Below, one piece after another: positions 28,487-38,673 of a stretch of DNA of 64,000 bases (position 1 is its first letter; the number at the start of each line of letters is the position of its first letter). The stretch spans positions 1 through 64,000 of the forward strand of contig JAIPJW010000001.1 in assembly GCA_021734075.1 (NCBI GenBank), written 5' to 3'. The notes under the pieces are model-generated. The model had not been told where the DNA came from and searched no databases. It saw only the letters and a program-made list of their open reading frames with translations. The DNA comes from Cephaloticoccus sp. (GTDB lineage Bacteria > Verrucomicrobiota > Verrucomicrobiia > Opitutales > Opitutaceae). The translations under genes and the position numbers were made by a program.

Positions 28487-30981
28487 GAGTCGACCAACGA
28501 TTGATACGTCAGTGCGCCCTTGATGACGGCGACCGCGGTGGGCTCGTCAAACTCCACGACAACGTCCTTCCGTTCATGCGGGTAGAGTTCGAAGTAATTG
28601 TCCGAGGCGTGATGCTTGAGGTCGCCCAGCGCAAAGGCGAAGCGGTGCTGGAAAACGTTGGACTTGAAGGTCAGCAAGACCTGGGTCGGCGTAAGCCGCC
28701 GAATCACCACCTCGGCATTACCTCGTGGCAAATCGACAAAGCGGGGGGGCGAAAGAAAAGTGGTTTCCTCGCTGACGCGCACTCCGTCTATTTCCAGGGC
28801 ACAACGCAGGTAAAGCTGGTCGCGCCCGTGTTGTGCAAGTGGTCTATCGAGATCGAGCGTGTGTTGACACGTGCTTTGTCCGTAACGGAGTGCGACTTTC
28901 CGATTCCCGCCGAGCACAATGCTGCCATCGAGGTGAAAGAGGTCCCAGAGCAGGATGCCTTCGGCTGATTCCGGCCGGTCATAAACGGTGTAAAGATGAA
29001 CCTTGCGCACATTCGAGCGTCGGTAATTGCCGATAATGGTGCTCTCCTGCCCGGACACATGCGCGCTGACCAGGGCCGGGACAAAGAAGCGGCGGGCCAC
29101 ATGATGCAGGGCTTTCCAACGCCCGGTGTGTTCGATCGAGCTCCATGAAGCCACCGGCCAGCAATCGTTGAGCTGCCAGTAAAGTGCGCCCATGCAGACG
29201 GGCATGTTGCGGCGGTAGTGTTCCACGCCGGTTTGCATGCAATGCGCCTGATTGAGTTGCGACAGGTAGACGAGGGCGTCCTGGTTTTTGGGAAAGCGGT
29301 AGAGGCGCGAAACGTAATCCAGAATGATTTGGTTGCCGGCGGCATTTTTCTGGTGGTTCTCCATCACCGGACCGAAGACATTGCGGTCAGCCGGCGGGCA
29401 GAAGGTCGCCTGCGTTTCGGGTGAGGCGTAACTTTGCATGCCGAATTCCGAAACAAAGCGGAAGCGCCACTTTTCATAATCCTTCACCGGGTGCCGCGCG
29501 TGCCAGACATCCCAAAAGTGGGTGTCGCCGCTTTGTTCCCCCAGGGCCTTGACCGTGTAGTCATTGCTGCGCTTTTCCCCCCGGTAGGGTGAAGTGGGCC
29601 AATAGGGTGTGGCGCCGTCAAATTTGGCGACCGCGGCCGGCAGTATTTTATGGAAAATTGCGTCGTAGTTGCGCCTCAACTTGGGGCGGTTTTGCAACGT
29701 GGTCCAGTTGAGGGTTTCAATCTCGTTGTTGCCGCACCAGAGCGCGAGGGAGGCCCGGTGGCGGATCCGGCGGATGTTGTGCTCCGCCTCGGTTTTTACG
29801 CTGGTGAGGAAGGCCCGGTCGCCGGGATAGAGCGTGCAGGCAAACATGAAGTCCTGCCAGACAAGCAGGCCAAGTTCGTCGCACACATCATAGAAGTCCT
29901 CGCTCTCGTAGATGCCACCGCCCCAAACGCGCAGCATGTTCATGTTGGCGCGCACCGCCGAGAGCAGGTCGCGCTCGTAGTCGGCCCGCCTCAGTCCGGC
30001 GACAAAGCTGTGCGCGGGGATCCAGTTGGCGCCTTTCGCGAAAATCAGCCGGCCATTGACGACGAATTGGAACGCTTCGCCCCATTTATCCTTTGAGCGA
30101 TCCAGCGCAATGGTGCGTAACCCGATCCGGCGCGACCACGTGCCGAGCTCGCGACCGGTCTGATCGCACGCCACGACTTTCACCGTGTAGAGCGATTGCG
30201 AGCCATGGCCCGCCGGCCACCATAGCTGCGGATCTTTGACGACCAGCTGAAGCTCCTCGGCCGCGCCCCCGGTCGACGCGACCACTTGGTGATCCAAGGA
30301 CAAAGTAACCCAATAGGTTACTTTTCGATCTGTGCGGACGAGTTCGGGAGTGACCGTGAGGGCTACCTGACCACGCTTGGAATGATCCTGCGTGAGGTGC
30401 ACTGACGCGAGCCGGTTGGCTGTCCATGCTTCCAGACGCAGATCCCGCCAGATACCCGCCGTGACGAAGCGCGGTCCCCAGTCCCAGCCGAACTGGCATT
30501 GCTCCTTGCGAAAAACGGAACAGCGACCGACCGAGTCATTGAACTCCTGGATATGATGCTCGGGTCTGGTTTTGGGCAGAGCCTTGCCGGCACTGGCGAA
30601 ATGGAAACGCAACTCATTGCGCCCGCGTTTGAGCTTGGGCCGCACTTCCCACCGGTGGCTGATGAACATGTTGTCCGTCGCGGCAATTTTTTGGCCGTTG
30701 AGAAAGACCGTGCACAGGGTGTCGAGCCCGTCGCATACGAGTTCGACCTGCGCTTCGGCCAGCAGTTTGGCCGAGGCATTGAAGGTGGTGCGATATTCCC
30801 AGTCATGCTGTTCGATCCACTGGAGATCGAGTTCATTGGTGCCAAAAAATGGATCCGGAATCAGGCCTTTTCGGTGCAAGTCGCAATGCACGCAACCGGG
30901 AACAACGGCGGAAATCCAAGTGGATGGCTTGGTGGTGTCGCGCAAGCGCCAGGTGGAGTCGGAGAGGGAAATAATTTGCAT
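28477..30981 (-). CDS. Beta-mannosidase, glycoside hydrolase family 2
   Basis: VPGCVHCDLHRKGLIPDPFFGTNELDLQWIEQHDWEYRTTF; LRVWGGGIYESEDFYDVCDELGLLVWQDFMFACTLYP; WCGNNEIE; FVSEFGMQSYAS. Confidence 0.95.
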   Translation of the reverse strand: MQIISLSDSTWRLRDTTKPSTWISAVVPGCVHCDLHRKGLIPDPFFGTNELDLQWIEQHDWEYRTTFNASAKLLAEAQVELVCDGLDTLCTVFLNGQKIAATDNMFISHRWEVRPKLKRGRNELRFHFASAGKALPKTRPEHHIQEFNDSVGRCSVFRKEQCQFGWDWGPRFVTAGIWRDLRLEAWTANRLASVHLTQDHSKRGQVALTVTPELVRTDRKVTYWVTLSLDHQVVASTGGAAEELQLVVKDPQLWWPAGHGSQSLYTVKVVACDQTGRELGTWSRRIGLRTIALDRSKDKWGEAFQFVVNGRLIFAKGANWIPAHSFVAGLRRADYERDLLSAVRANMNMLRVWGGGIYESEDFYDVCDELGLLVWQDFMFACTLYPGDRAFLTSVKTEAEHNIRRIRHRASLALWCGNNEIETLNWTTLQNRPKLRRNYDAIFHKILPAAVAKFDGATPYWPTSPYRGEKRSNDYTVKALGEQSGDTHFWDVWHARHPVKDYEKWRFRFVSEFGMQSYASPETQATFCPPADRNVFGPVMENHQKNAAGNQIILDYVSRLYRFPKNQDALVYLSQLNQAHCMQTGVEHYRRNMPVCMGALYWQLNDCWPVASWSSIEHTGRWKALHHVARRFFVPALVSAHVSGQESTIIGNYRRSNVRKVHLYTVYDRPESAEGILLWDLFHLDGSIVLGGNRKVALRYGQSTCQHTLDLDRPLAQHGRDQLYLRCALEIDGVRVSEETTFLSPPRFVDLPRGNAEVVIRRLTPTQVLLTFKSNVFQHRFAFALGDLKHHASDNYFELYPHERKDVVVEFDEPTAVAVIKGALTYQSLVDSYS

Positions 30982-30982
30982 T

Positions 30983-31915
30983 TCAAGAGGGGAGCCGGGC
31001 CAGCAGTCGGCGAACCCCTTCGATCGGGGCCTCGGTGATTTCGTGCAGTTCGCACCGCCAATCGAGGCGGGTGGCCAGGGTATCCTTCACCGCCGGGCCG
31101 CGCAGGATTGCGCCGCTGAGTCCAACCGGAAGCCGGGAGTTGGTATTGCCGCCAAAGCAGCGCGCAATGACTTCGTTGGCCAGTTCCGCGAGCTTGGCCA
31201 CGGAGGCGCACAGAATTTCACGGGCTACCTCATCGCCGCTGGCGGCGAGTCTGGTGACGTGAGGTGCGAACGTGGAGATCAACGAGGCAGCCTTCGTATC
31301 GGCATAGAAATGGCGGGTGAGAGCGTTGGCGTTGTGAAGATCCGTTGCCTGACAGATCTCGGCCCCCAGCGCGGAGGGGGCGGCCCAGCCTTGCAATTCA
31401 AGAATGGCCCGGGCGACGGCGTGTTGACCCAAATCGTAGGCACTGGCGGGATCGCCCAGGCGCCAGCCCAACCCACCGGCAAAGTGCGTCGAGTCATCCG
31501 GACTCCGCGCGGCAACGAATGATCCGGTGCCGGAGTGCAGGACGAGTCCGGCTTTTCCATTGGTGGCAAGTTCGAGCACGGGAAAGGAATCATCGAAGGT
31601 TTGCACCCGCCCAAAGCCGGTGATGGTGACGGCGAACTCGCTCCAAAACGAACGGCTGCCGGCCATGCAAAACAGTGTGTCAGTGATGGTGGCGGCGGGG
31701 TGAGTTTGCCGGGCCGATTCCCCGAGCGCCTGCAAATTATCCGACACAATGGCATGAATGGCCGCCGGGGTAATGATACTGGGACTGCAGCCCGGGGCGC
31801 TGCGCCGATCAATGACTGTCCCGGTGACGTCGGTCAGAATAAATTCCGTCTTGGTGCCGCCGCCATCAATGCCGATTTTAAATGCAGGTTTGCCCACGGT
31901 AGACACGGAAAGCAT
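30983..31915 (-). CDS. BadF/BadG-type ATPase, N-acetylglucosamine kinase-like
   Basis: KIGIDGGGTKTEFILTDVTG, LVLHSGTGSFVAAR, GGLGWRLGDPASAYDLGQHAVARAI. Confidence 0.87.
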   Translation of the reverse strand: MLSVSTVGKPAFKIGIDGGGTKTEFILTDVTGTVIDRRSAPGCSPSIITPAAIHAIVSDNLQALGESARQTHPAATITDTLFCMAGSRSFWSEFAVTITGFGRVQTFDDSFPVLELATNGKAGLVLHSGTGSFVAARSPDDSTHFAGGLGWRLGDPASAYDLGQHAVARAILELQGWAAPSALGAEICQATDLHNANALTRHFYADTKAASLISTFAPHVTRLAASGDEVAREILCASVAKLAELANEVIARCFGGNTNSRLPVGLSGAILRGPAVKDTLATRLDWRCELHEITEAPIEGVRRLLARLPS

Positions 31916-31980
31916 GGATGGGTTGTCAGCCCAAGCTCAATCCGTGGCATCACGCCGGCCAAAATCGATGCAAGCGGGTC

Positions 31981-32709
31981 TTAGGCGACCTGACGACTGA
32001 GGCGGTGGCGGTATTTGGCGGCGACTTTGCGGTTGTGTTCGATGGCCCCGGGGAGGTTTTGACTCTTGAAAAGCGGCAGGGGGTGACGGTGAGCCTGAAG
32101 CCAGGCGATGACCTCGAGCATGAGCAGATTGAGCAGGGTGGCTCCGACCAAGGTGGAGGTCGGACCGGAAAACTGACCTTCGCCGATATCGATCAGCGTG
32201 TCCCCCGGCACGCCGAGGTTGTCGAGGACATGATCCGCAATGGCGTGCAGGTTTTGTCCGCCGGGATGGACGGTTTTGGTATGGGTGGACATTTGCACGG
32301 AAGTGAGGCCAATGATGGTCAGTCCCTTTTGCTTGGCATACAGGGCGACCTCGAGAGGCGCGCTGTTCTTGCCCGAGTTGGAGATGACAATCATGCATTC
32401 GCCGGGCAGCATTTGATACTGCCGGTCGTAGCGACCGACGAGTTCCGTGCCGTAGCCGACCAAATTTTCAATAAAACCCCCGGTGGGATCGATGATGCCA
32501 CTCACACAGGCCAACCCACCGGCGCGACCGATGATTTCGCGACCGATGACTTCACTATGGCCGCTGCCAAAAACGTGCAGCACGCCATCCTGGGCAACGG
32601 AGGCGCCGATCAGCGCGGCACAACGGGTGATGACTGCAGCATTGGTGTCGCGAGCCCGGGCCAGCAGGGCCGTGGACTTTTCGTAAAAGGAATCAGCCGG
32701 TGATGACAT
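31981..32709 (-). CDS. SIS domain-containing protein
   Basis: DGVLHVFGSGHSEVIGREIIGRAGG; MIVISNSGKNSAPLEVALYAKQKGLTIIGLTS. Confidence 0.9.
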   Translation of the reverse strand: MSSPADSFYEKSTALLARARDTNAAVITRCAALIGASVAQDGVLHVFGSGHSEVIGREIIGRAGGLACVSGIIDPTGGFIENLVGYGTELVGRYDRQYQMLPGECMIVISNSGKNSAPLEVALYAKQKGLTIIGLTSVQMSTHTKTVHPGGQNLHAIADHVLDNLGVPGDTLIDIGEGQFSGPTSTLVGATLLNLLMLEVIAWLQAHRHPLPLFKSQNLPGAIEHNRKVAAKYRHRLSRQVA

Positions 32710-32854
32710 GCGACAGTGCTAGCAGATATTGCGGTCGTGGGGGAAATGGAATCGTGGCCCGACCCCCGATTATCAGCCGGAAAGCTCAACCGGGCCGAAT
32801 AATATCCTTCACTCATTTCACAGATGGACGAAGCTGACGGCAACCCGAATCCCC

Positions 32855-34810
32855 ATGCGCAACATCATCACGTTACTCTGCACCAGTGTTGTCATCGCCC
32901 TGCCCGTCCGGGCCGAGCGTCTGCCGGTTGAGGTGTTTGCCAATCCGCCGGCCTTTACCGACATGAGACTTTCGCGGGATGGAAAATATGTGGTCTACAA
33001 GGCGGAGTTTGAGGATGCGGAGCGGGTATTTATCCGGGAGATAGACACCAAGAAAGTGCTGGCGGTGGAAATGCCGTCGGCGGCCACCAATCTTTATGGC
33101 CGCATCGGGAGCATGGCTTGGATTTCCTCAAAACGCCTGCTGATCAGCACCTACATGGGCTATGTCGCGATCGATGCCGATGGCGACGACTACACCATGC
33201 TGACCGGCTCGGCCCGGATCTACAGCATGAACCGCCAGGACAACCAACGCATTCGGTCCGGGAGCTTGGTTTTTTCGGCCCGCGATACGGAAAGTGACAA
33301 GGTGTTGATCGAGGAATACGATCAATCGGTCGGTGATATGCGCACAGGTTACACCAAATCACCCGAACCGAATGTGATCAGTCTCAACACGCGCAGCGGC
33401 ACCTTCATGCGGGAACTGGAGAATCCCGGCGGGGTGGTGGGCTGGCTCGCGGACCGGCAGGGCATATTGCGGTTGGGCGTCAAGGTAAAGGGCCTCAAAC
33501 GCTACGTCATCTATCGTGAGGATGAAAAGGCCCCGTGGAGAATATTGCAGGGTTTGGGCGATGATCCGTTGGATGCCGATCCCTTGGGGTTCAGTTACGA
33601 TGGCACGGAGATCTACGTGGCAAAGATTTCATCGGACGGGCACCACGCCATCTATAAGTATGATTTGCAGAATGATAAATTGGGTGAATCGATCCTGGGG
33701 CACGGACTTTACGATATTGGCCCGAGTAACTATGGCGGACCCATCTCGGCGCCGGACGGTCGCTTGATTGGCATCCACTACTATACCGAGGTTGCCCGCG
33801 TGTTTTGGTTGGACCCGATTTATGCGGGAATCCAGCAACAGCTCGACGCGGCCATTCCCAAGTCGATCAACCGCATTATCAGCATCAGCAACGACGAGCA
33901 GCATTTGCTGGTCTTTGCCTCCACCGCTCAAAATCCCGGCACCTATTATCTTTTTGACCGGACCAACAGCACCCTTGGCAAGTTTGTGGATGTGATGCCA
34001 TGGGTGGATCCCGAGAAGATGGCGGAAATGTTGCCTTTGAAGATCAAGGCCCGCGATGACCTGATGCTGCGCGGCTACCTCACGGTGCCGCCCGACAAGG
34101 CAATGAAGAACCTGCCGCTGGTGGTGTTGGTGCATGGCGGGCCGTGGGGGAGGGACACCTATGGTTTCGACCCCCAGGTCCAATTTTTGGCCAACCGGGG
34201 CTACGCCGTGTTACAGATCAACTACCGCGGTTCGACCGGCTACGGTCTGGATTTCTACAAGAAGGGCTTTCGCGTTGTGGGCACCACCATGCAGGATGAC
34301 ATCGAAGACGCCACCCGCTGGGCCATCGCCAAGGGCATCGCCGACCCCAAGCGAGTCGCGATCATGGGGACCAGTTTTGGCGGTTACTCCACTCTGATGG
34401 GTCTGATCCGCACGCCGGATCTTTACTGCTGTGGCATCGACGTCGCCGGGGTGACCAATTGGCCCGACATTATCAAGTATGGCGGGGCCATGAATCCGAC
34501 CGGCTTTGCCTTCAATGTGGATCGCATCGGTGATCCGGTAAAAGATGCGGATGCCTTGCGGGCGATTTCGCCGGTTTACCACGTGGACCGGATTCAGGCT
34601 CCGCTTTTGATCGTCCACGGGCACGACGACCCGGTGGTGCCTTATGATCAGGCCAAGGAACTGGTCGCCGCGCTCGACAAGGCGGGCAAGTCCTACGAGA
34701 TGGTCGCCAAATTCAACGAACCGCACGGCATCTTTAACTACAAGAATCGCATCGATTTCTACAATCGCATGGAAGCCTTCCTGACCAAGCACATGCCGGC
34801 CGGGGAATGA
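32855..34810 (+). CDS. S9 family peptidase (prolyl oligopeptidase)
   Basis: Signal peptide; GTSFGGYSTLMGL nucleophile motif; LVVLVHGGPWGRDTYGFDPQVQFLANRGYAVLQINYRGSTGYG; VHGHDDPVVP. Confidence 0.94.
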   Translation: MRNIITLLCTSVVIALPVRAERLPVEVFANPPAFTDMRLSRDGKYVVYKAEFEDAERVFIREIDTKKVLAVEMPSAATNLYGRIGSMAWISSKRLLISTYMGYVAIDADGDDYTMLTGSARIYSMNRQDNQRIRSGSLVFSARDTESDKVLIEEYDQSVGDMRTGYTKSPEPNVISLNTRSGTFMRELENPGGVVGWLADRQGILRLGVKVKGLKRYVIYREDEKAPWRILQGLGDDPLDADPLGFSYDGTEIYVAKISSDGHHAIYKYDLQNDKLGESILGHGLYDIGPSNYGGPISAPDGRLIGIHYYTEVARVFWLDPIYAGIQQQLDAAIPKSINRIISISNDEQHLLVFASTAQNPGTYYLFDRTNSTLGKFVDVMPWVDPEKMAEMLPLKIKARDDLMLRGYLTVPPDKAMKNLPLVVLVHGGPWGRDTYGFDPQVQFLANRGYAVLQINYRGSTGYGLDFYKKGFRVVGTTMQDDIEDATRWAIAKGIADPKRVAIMGTSFGGYSTLMGLIRTPDLYCCGIDVAGVTNWPDIIKYGGAMNPTGFAFNVDRIGDPVKDADALRAISPVYHVDRIQAPLLIVHGHDDPVVPYDQAKELVAALDKAGKSYEMVAKFNEPHGIFNYKNRIDFYNRMEAFLTKHMPAGE

Positions 34811-34826
34811 GTTGAAGTTCGGTCCG

Positions 34827-35285
34827 ATGATTCAAGCCATTGATCATTTGAATATCGTGGTCGCCGACCTTCCGAGATCGGTGACCTTCTATACGGAACT
34901 GCTCGGTTTTCACCTGATCAAGGAGGCCCGGCTCGAGGGGGCGTGGATCGATCGCATCGTGGGCCTGAAGGGGGTGCGGGGACGGGTGGCGTATGTGGTG
35001 GCACCAGCCGGGGAACCGCGCATCGAACTGTTATGTTACGACTCGCCCCAGGGCGAAGCTCCGGAGGCAAATCGACAGGCCAATACCCGGGGGTTGCGTC
35101 ATCTCGCGCTGCGCGTGGCTGATATTCATGCGATGACAGCGAGACTCCGCGCTGCCGGGGTCGAGGTCTTCAGCGACCCGGTGCAGGTGCCGCAAGGAAT
35201 CGTGGAGCATGAGCAAGGAGCAAAGACCCTGGTCTATTTCCTTGATCCCGACGGGGTGATTTTGGAACTGGCAGAGTATCGCTGA
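34827..35285 (+). CDS. VOC family (glyoxalase-like) protein
   Basis: IDHLNIVVADLPRSVTFYTELLGF; VYFLDPDGVILELAEY. Confidence 0.93.
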   Translation: MIQAIDHLNIVVADLPRSVTFYTELLGFHLIKEARLEGAWIDRIVGLKGVRGRVAYVVAPAGEPRIELLCYDSPQGEAPEANRQANTRGLRHLALRVADIHAMTARLRAAGVEVFSDPVQVPQGIVEHEQGAKTLVYFLDPDGVILELAEYR

Positions 35286-35297
35286 CCTTCCGGGGAC

Positions 35298-36200
35298 TCA
35301 CTTGGCCCAACGTCCGTAAATGCCGCAGGGCAGCACCTTGCCGTCCGACTTGACCGGCAGCCCGACTTCGCCCGCGGTGATCTGGCCGCCCCGGTCATGC
35401 ATTAGTTCAGCCAAGAGATTGGCCACCACGGTGGGTGACAGCCGGGCCGTGTAGGCGTTGATCAGGAAGAACAGCGGCGCATCGCTTAGCACGGCCCGGC
35501 ATTCGGCGAGCAAATTCCAAAGATCGTCCTCCAGTTTCCACATCTCGCCCGTGCTGCCCCGGCCGTAGGTGGGCGGGTCCATGATGATGGCATCGTAGCG
35601 GCGGCCACGGCGGGCTTCGCGGCGCACGAATTTGAGGCAATCATCCGTGATGAAGCGAACCGGGGCATTGGCCAGACCGGACAAGGCAGCATTTTCCCGG
35701 CACCATTTGACCATGCCTTCCGCGGCATCCACGTGGCAGACACTGGCGCCGGCTGCCGCCGCGGCACAGGTCGCCGCCCCGGTGTAACCAAAGAGATTGA
35801 GCACGTTGACTTCGCGGCCGGCCCCCACGGCGGATTTTATTTTTCCGCCGCACCATTCCCAATTCACGGCCTGTTCGGGGAACAGGCCGGTATGTTTGAA
35901 ATTGGTGGGGCGTATCTTGAAGGTCAGGCCCAAGGGATGGTAGCGCACGGTCCAGTGCTCGGGCAGGGGGCGGCGAAATTCCCAACTGCCTCCGCCGCTT
36001 TCGCTGCGGTTATAAAATCCGTCCCAATTGGGCCATTTTGCTCCCGGAGCATGGCCATGCCGCGGCCAAATGATCTGGGGGTCCGGCCGCACCAGGTTGA
36101 ATTCGCCCCACTGCTCCTGTTTCATGCCGTCACCGCATTCCAGCAGCTGGTAATCCTGCCAGTGATCGGCCAGCAGGAGGGCGGGGCGTTGCGGTGTCAT
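35298..36200 (-). CDS. Class I SAM-dependent methyltransferase (RlmI/RlmK-like)
   Basis: VNVLNLFGYTGAATCAAAAAGASVCHVDAAEGMVKWCRENA; DAIIMDPPTYGRGSTGEMWKLE. Confidence 0.9.
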   Translation of the reverse strand: MTPQRPALLLADHWQDYQLLECGDGMKQEQWGEFNLVRPDPQIIWPRHGHAPGAKWPNWDGFYNRSESGGGSWEFRRPLPEHWTVRYHPLGLTFKIRPTNFKHTGLFPEQAVNWEWCGGKIKSAVGAGREVNVLNLFGYTGAATCAAAAAGASVCHVDAAEGMVKWCRENAALSGLANAPVRFITDDCLKFVRREARRGRRYDAIIMDPPTYGRGSTGEMWKLEDDLWNLLAECRAVLSDAPLFFLINAYTARLSPTVVANLLAELMHDRGGQITAGEVGLPVKSDGKVLPCGIYGRWAK

Positions 36201-36310
36201 GGATGCAGCATGGAGCACGATTTTCCCCGATGAACACGAAAAAGCGCGGTCCGGTCGGTTCTTTTTCCCGACCAGTGCATTATTGACACTCAGCGCGGGG
36301 GAACTTTCGT

Positions 36311-37396
36311 ATGACCGTTTATATTTTAACCATGCACCTTCCCAGATCATTTTACGCGGCAATCACGGTGGCCTTATTCGCCATGATAGGCTTGGGCCAG
36401 CTGACGGCTGATATCGTCGAAACCAAGAACGGCGCCCGCATTGTCGGCCAAGTCACCAAGATCGAGGACGGCAAGATTTTCGTCACCACGGACTACGCGG
36501 GCGATCTGGTGATCAAGCAAAGTGAGGTGGCCGGCCTGACCACGGAAGCTCCGGTCTTTGTGCGGCTGGTCAGCGGCACCACGCTGCAAGGCACGGTGGC
36601 CCGGGAGGGGTCCAGTATCAAGATCGTGGGCGAGGACGGGGTGTTGAGCACCAACATCGAAAAAGTTGCGGCCACTTGGTCAGCCGGGGCCGAAGACCCG
36701 CAAGTCATCGCCCTGCGCAAGCAGGCAGCGGACATGGAGCGTCATTGGGCCTACGAAGTCGCCCTCGACGTGAACGGCAAGAGCGGCAACAAGAGCCAGC
36801 TGGGCACGGCGGTCAGCGCCCGGGCCACGTTGAAAACCAACGTGGATACCCTGCAGTTTTACACGGCCTATGACCGGCAGGAGTCGGATGGCACCAAATC
36901 AGCCGATCAATTCAAGGCCGGCAGTGATTACACCAACAATTTTTCGGGACAGAAATCGTGGTATGTGCGCGATGAAATCGGCTTCGACCGGGTGAAGGAT
37001 ATCGAACTCTACAACGTCGCTGCGGCCGGTTTGGGTTATGACTTCATCAAGACACCCAAGCGCATCCTGACGGGCCGCGCGGGTCTTTCGTTTCGCTATG
37101 AAGGCTATAAAAATCCCGTGACTGAAGATGTGAAGAGTGCGGGTCTCGATTTCGGGCTTAATCACGAGTGGGAATTTGGTGATTCCAAGTTGGTCAATCG
37201 ACTGGCCTTCGTGCCGGCTTTCGATGATTTCGGCAATTATACGATCAAACATGAATCGTTCTACGAACTGCCCCTGGCCAATCCGTCCTGGAAACTGCGC
37301 ATGGGTTTGAGCAATGACTACAACAGCCAGCCGGGAGTGGGGGTCGACTCACTGGACTCCTCCTACTTTACGCGTTTGGTGCTGAGCTTTAAGTAG
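36311..37396 (+). CDS. DUF481 domain outer-membrane-type protein
   Basis: Signal peptide, beta-rich C-terminus (GRAGLSFRYEGYK... terminal F-x-R-L-V-L-S-F-K), DUF481-type pattern. Confidence 0.85.
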   Translation: MTVYILTMHLPRSFYAAITVALFAMIGLGQLTADIVETKNGARIVGQVTKIEDGKIFVTTDYAGDLVIKQSEVAGLTTEAPVFVRLVSGTTLQGTVAREGSSIKIVGEDGVLSTNIEKVAATWSAGAEDPQVIALRKQAADMERHWAYEVALDVNGKSGNKSQLGTAVSARATLKTNVDTLQFYTAYDRQESDGTKSADQFKAGSDYTNNFSGQKSWYVRDEIGFDRVKDIELYNVAAAGLGYDFIKTPKRILTGRAGLSFRYEGYKNPVTEDVKSAGLDFGLNHEWEFGDSKLVNRLAFVPAFDDFGNYTIKHESFYELPLANPSWKLRMGLSNDYNSQPGVGVDSLDSSYFTRLVLSFK

Positions 37397-37418
37397 GACT
37401 TTGCGTGATAATTGCAGC

Positions 37419-37456
37419 CCGGCCCGCGGATTTGTCCCCGGGCCGGTTTGCTTTTT
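37419..37456 (+). terminator. Rho-independent terminator after the DUF481 gene
   Basis: CCGGCCCG...CGGGCCGG followed by TTTGCTTTTT. Confidence 0.75.
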
Positions 37457-37484
37457 GACCGGCCCAGAGTTGGCTGGAGGTCAC

Positions 37485-37970
37485 ATGATGCGACAGGACT
37501 ACATTCTGCGTCTGATTGCCGAGCTCCGGCAGTTTGTGGCCGCAATGCTCGGCACCGGCGACCCGGCCCGCGCCGGTGAGGCGTTGCATGCCGTGCTGCA
37601 TGCGCAGGAGCGGTTGTTTCAACGCCCCCCCGCTGAATTTCTCGGACTCACGATCGACGAACAAGTGGCATTGTTGGGTCGTGCGGAATCACCTGCCGCG
37701 GCAGTCGAGAAAGTCATCACCTATGCCGCCACCCTCAAGCTGGCCGCCGAGGTATACGACGCCACCAATCGCGACGCCCTTGCCGCCAGTTCACGGCAGC
37801 TTGCCCTCGGCGCGCTGTTGACGGCCGCACAACGCTGGCCGGAATCCGGGACAGATTTCCTGGATCCGATCAACCGTTTGAAGGGACAATTGCCCGACGA
37901 GCTGTTGAATCCGACGGTGCGTGAGCTGCTGGAACAATACCGTCCCAAAGAGCCCGGGCAAACCGGCTGA
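37485..37970 (+). CDS. Hypothetical helical protein
   Basis: MMRQDYILRLIAELRQFVAAML... helical ORF between two assigned genes. Confidence 0.7.
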   Translation: MMRQDYILRLIAELRQFVAAMLGTGDPARAGEALHAVLHAQERLFQRPPAEFLGLTIDEQVALLGRAESPAAAVEKVITYAATLKLAAEVYDATNRDALAASSRQLALGALLTAAQRWPESGTDFLDPINRLKGQLPDELLNPTVRELLEQYRPKEPGQTG

Positions 37971-37991
37971 TGCCACAACCTTGTGGTCGGC

Positions 37992-38609
37992 TCAAGTGCC
38001 GTAGAGTCGGTCGCCGAAGTCGCCCAACCCGGGCAGAATATACCTGCGGTCATTGAGTTCGCGATCGTGGGCGGCGGTGTAAATCGGCACATCAGGGTGC
38101 GCGGCGGCCACGGCGGCCACGCCTTCGGGTGAGGACACAATGCACACAAAGGTCAACTCATGGGCCCCGGCTTCCTTGACGACGGTGAGGGCCTGAGCGG
38201 CCGAACCACCGGTGGCGAGCATCGGATCCAGCACCAACACGCGCTTGCCGGTGAGCGGGGGCATCTTGCAATAGTAGCTGCGGGCCACGGCGGTCTCATG
38301 GTCGCGTTCCAGTCCGACATACCCGACACTCACATCGGGGAAAAGATCGAGAAACGGCTGCATCATCCCGAGACCGGCCCGCAGGATGGGCACCACCACC
38401 AGGGGCCGGGCCAGGACTTGTCCCGCGTGGGTTTCAAGGGGTGTTTGCACGGTTTTATCCTTCGTCGCGAGATCACGGGTCGCCTCGATGGCCAGCATCA
38501 GTCCGAGTTGGTAGGCCAGGGTGCGAAAGGTGGCGGGTTTGGTAGATTGATCACGCAGGTGGGTCATCACGTGTGCGGCCAAGGGATGATGGAGAACGTG
38601 CAGGGACAT
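37992..38609 (-). CDS. upp: Uracil phosphoribosyltransferase
   Basis: VVVPILRAGLGMMQPFLDLFP; VLVLDPMLATGGSAAQAL. Confidence 0.97.
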   Translation of the reverse strand: MSLHVLHHPLAAHVMTHLRDQSTKPATFRTLAYQLGLMLAIEATRDLATKDKTVQTPLETHAGQVLARPLVVVPILRAGLGMMQPFLDLFPDVSVGYVGLERDHETAVARSYYCKMPPLTGKRVLVLDPMLATGGSAAQALTVVKEAGAHELTFVCIVSSPEGVAAVAAAHPDVPIYTAAHDRELNDRRYILPGLGDFGDRLYGT

Positions 38610-38673
38610 GGGGGCTGGGGGTTAAAGGGCTGGGCCTTGGGATTAATTGACCGCGGCGCTGCGGTGCGCGGTT

